Shown: piece after piece, positions 6,538 to 7,344 of the stretch
Numbering within the stretch: position 1 is the stretch's first letter
How the letters are laid out: each line of letters begins with the position of its first letter
Source of the DNA: Bacillota bacterium
Lineage (GTDB): Bacteria; Bacillota_C; Negativicutes; Sporomusales; Sporomusaceae
Direction: 5' to 3'
DNA length: 7,344 bases
Assembly (NCBI GenBank): GCA_023441125.1
Contig: JAEZQV010000411.1
Location: forward strand, 1 to 7,344
The notes under the pieces: model-generated
Database searches by the model: none
Told to the model about the DNA's origin: nothing
What the model saw: the letters and a program-made list of their open reading frames with translations, nothing else
Position numbers and translations under genes: made by a program

Positions 6538-7179
6538 TTCCCTATTTCCAGAATTACCAAAAACCCGGAGGTACGCCAGGCCGAATTAATGGATACCGCT
6601 TTGGAATTATTCCTGACGGCAGGTTATGAAAAAACAACCGTTCAGGATATCGTGAAAAAAGTTAATGTGGCCCAGGGTACTTTTTACTACTACTTTACTT
6701 CCAAAGAAGCTGTCCTGGAGGCCATCTTTGCCCGCCATATAAAAACTATGATCAGCGAAGTGCAGTCCGCCCATCTGAAAGACATACCTGTTCTGGACAA
6801 GCTGCAGCTGCTCATTACTACCTTTTATAAACTGTGTTATTATGGTGAGCCGGGCTTACTTGCCAAAATACTATATAAAGAAAAGCAAGGCGAATTAATC
6901 AATAAACTCTGGCGGCAAATGCAGATCATTGCCGTACCGCTGTTTACCCGTATCCTGGAGCAGGGCAATCAGGAAGGCCTGCTTGAAGTCAGGCATATTG
7001 AAGAAACACTGGCCTTTTTCGCCGGTATTATGGCTGCTTTACTGGAAGCAAGTTCGCCCACCGAATTCGGTCATGAATCGAATCCGGAGATTATAAACAA
7101 CAAGCGGCTGATCGCCGCCAAGCTGATGGAAACATTATTCGGTACGCCGCCCGGCAGCATTCATTTATCGGAGCCTTAA
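6535..7179 (+). CDS. TetR/AcrR-family transcriptional regulator
   Basis: This 214-aa (from GTG 6535) cytoplasmic repressor has a typical TetR N-terminus: a first helix region ELMDTALELFLTAGYEKTTV, then a helix-turn-helix of VQDIVKKVNVAQGTFYYYF (36-54) with the near-invariant GTFYYYF recognition segment, followed by SKEAVLEAI. Residues ~60-214 form the variable helical ligand and dimer domain, so the inducer cannot be predicted. Length is normal for the family. The start is open: GTG at 6535 has no upstream ribosome site, whereas ATT at 6544 lies 6 nt after GAGGTG and would give the common-looking N-terminus (M)SRITKNPEVRQ. The gene sits downstream of the importer genes under its own promoter, with a palindromic operator over the start site. 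It most likely represses itself and may sense the metal, chelator or cofactor handled by the cluster, or control efflux by the exporter-fold protein (inference). Confidence 0.93.
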   Translation: MFPISRITKNPEVRQAELMDTALELFLTAGYEKTTVQDIVKKVNVAQGTFYYYFTSKEAVLEAIFARHIKTMISEVQSAHLKDIPVLDKLQLLITTFYKLCYYGEPGLLAKILYKEKQGELINKLWRQMQIIAVPLFTRILEQGNQEGLLEVRHIEETLAFFAGIMAALLEASSPTEFGHESNPEIINNKRLIAAKLMETLFGTPPGSIHLSEP

Positions 7180-7196
7180 GATTCTCAGCCTAATGC

Positions 7197-7343
7197 TTAG
7201 AGTATCTCGCTATTAATAGCAAAAAACTGTCTTACTATTTCCTGGATATCGGCTGGCAGGGCCAGTGCATCAAAATTATTCAATACATAGGTCTTCAGCG
7301 CCACTAAGACTTCCGGCGTAAACTGGATGGTATCGGTGCTGGG
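7197..7343 (-). CDS. C-terminal 48 residues of an unrecognised protein (5' end outside window)
   Basis: On the minus strand an open frame enters at the right edge and ends with a TAA stop at 7199-7197. It encodes 48 residues with the look of a real soluble, mostly helical protein end: FTPEVLVALKTYVLNNFD, then ALALPADIQEIVRQFF and a terminal NSEIL. Codon use and GC at third positions resemble the neighbouring genes. I do not recognise the family. It converges on tetR with only 17 nt between the stop codons, and no clear bidirectional terminator is visible there. Being on the other strand, it is probably not part of the uptake cluster. The assignment rests on an open frame and plausible composition only. 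Confidence 0.55.
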   Translation of the reverse strand, partial: PSTDTIQFTPEVLVALKTYVLNNFDALALPADIQEIVRQFFAINSEIL

Positions 7344-7344
7344 C

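Noticed and set aside
7209..7220. Perfect 12-bp palindrome GCTATTAATAGC followed by an A-run
   Set aside because: It has no loop for a stable hairpin and no T-run on the plus strand, and it lies inside the minus-strand coding frame; probably chance.

Overview
The window looks like part of the chromosome of a diderm (outer-membrane-bearing) Firmicute, most likely class Negativicutes and something like the Sporomusa/Pelosinus group. The genus is a guess. The reasons are a TonB-dependent outer-membrane receptor next to genes with strong Gram-positive-style Shine-Dalgarno sites (GGAGGT, AGGAGG), a lipoprotein-type binding protein typical of Firmicutes, and moderate GC content.

Layout on the + strand: (i) 2-1495, the C-terminal ~497 residues of a TonB-dependent receptor whose N-terminus lies left of the window; (ii) 1496-1818, a perfect 10-bp inverted repeat and then a decayed gene start that resembles the first ~46 residues of an ExbB/TolQ/MotA-type proton channel; (iii) 1819-3546, a 575-aa exporter-fold ABC half-transporter; (iv) 3583-4671, a BtuC/FecCD-type permease; (v) 4684-5460, its FecE/BtuD-type ATPase; (vi) 5453-6460, a BtuF/FecB-type binding lipoprotein overlapping the ATPase gene by 8 nt; (vii) 6461-6534, a near-consensus sigma-70-type promoter with a long palindromic operator over its start region; (viii) 6535-7179, a TetR-family regulator; (ix) 7197 to the right edge on the - strand, the C-terminal 48 residues of an unrecognised protein, converging on tetR.

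Together these encode uptake of a chelated metal or cofactor (siderophore-iron, heme or corrinoid; the sequence does not decide). The receptor would carry the ligand across the outer membrane, the lipoprotein would capture it, and the permease/ATPase pair would import it. The exporter-fold protein could export or recycle the chelator, or act as an importer as YbtPQ and IrtAB do. No intact TonB, ExbB or ExbD gene is in the window, and the only exbB-like sequence is broken, so energy for the receptor must come from genes elsewhere. The TetR protein very probably represses its own promoter; control of the uptake genes is possible but no second operator copy was seen.

I found no clearly undescribed system. 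The points most worth a second look are the exbB remnant, the exporter-type transporter inside an importer cluster, the tetR operator, and a possible rare ATT start for tetR. No tRNA, rRNA, CRISPR array or insertion sequence was seen.
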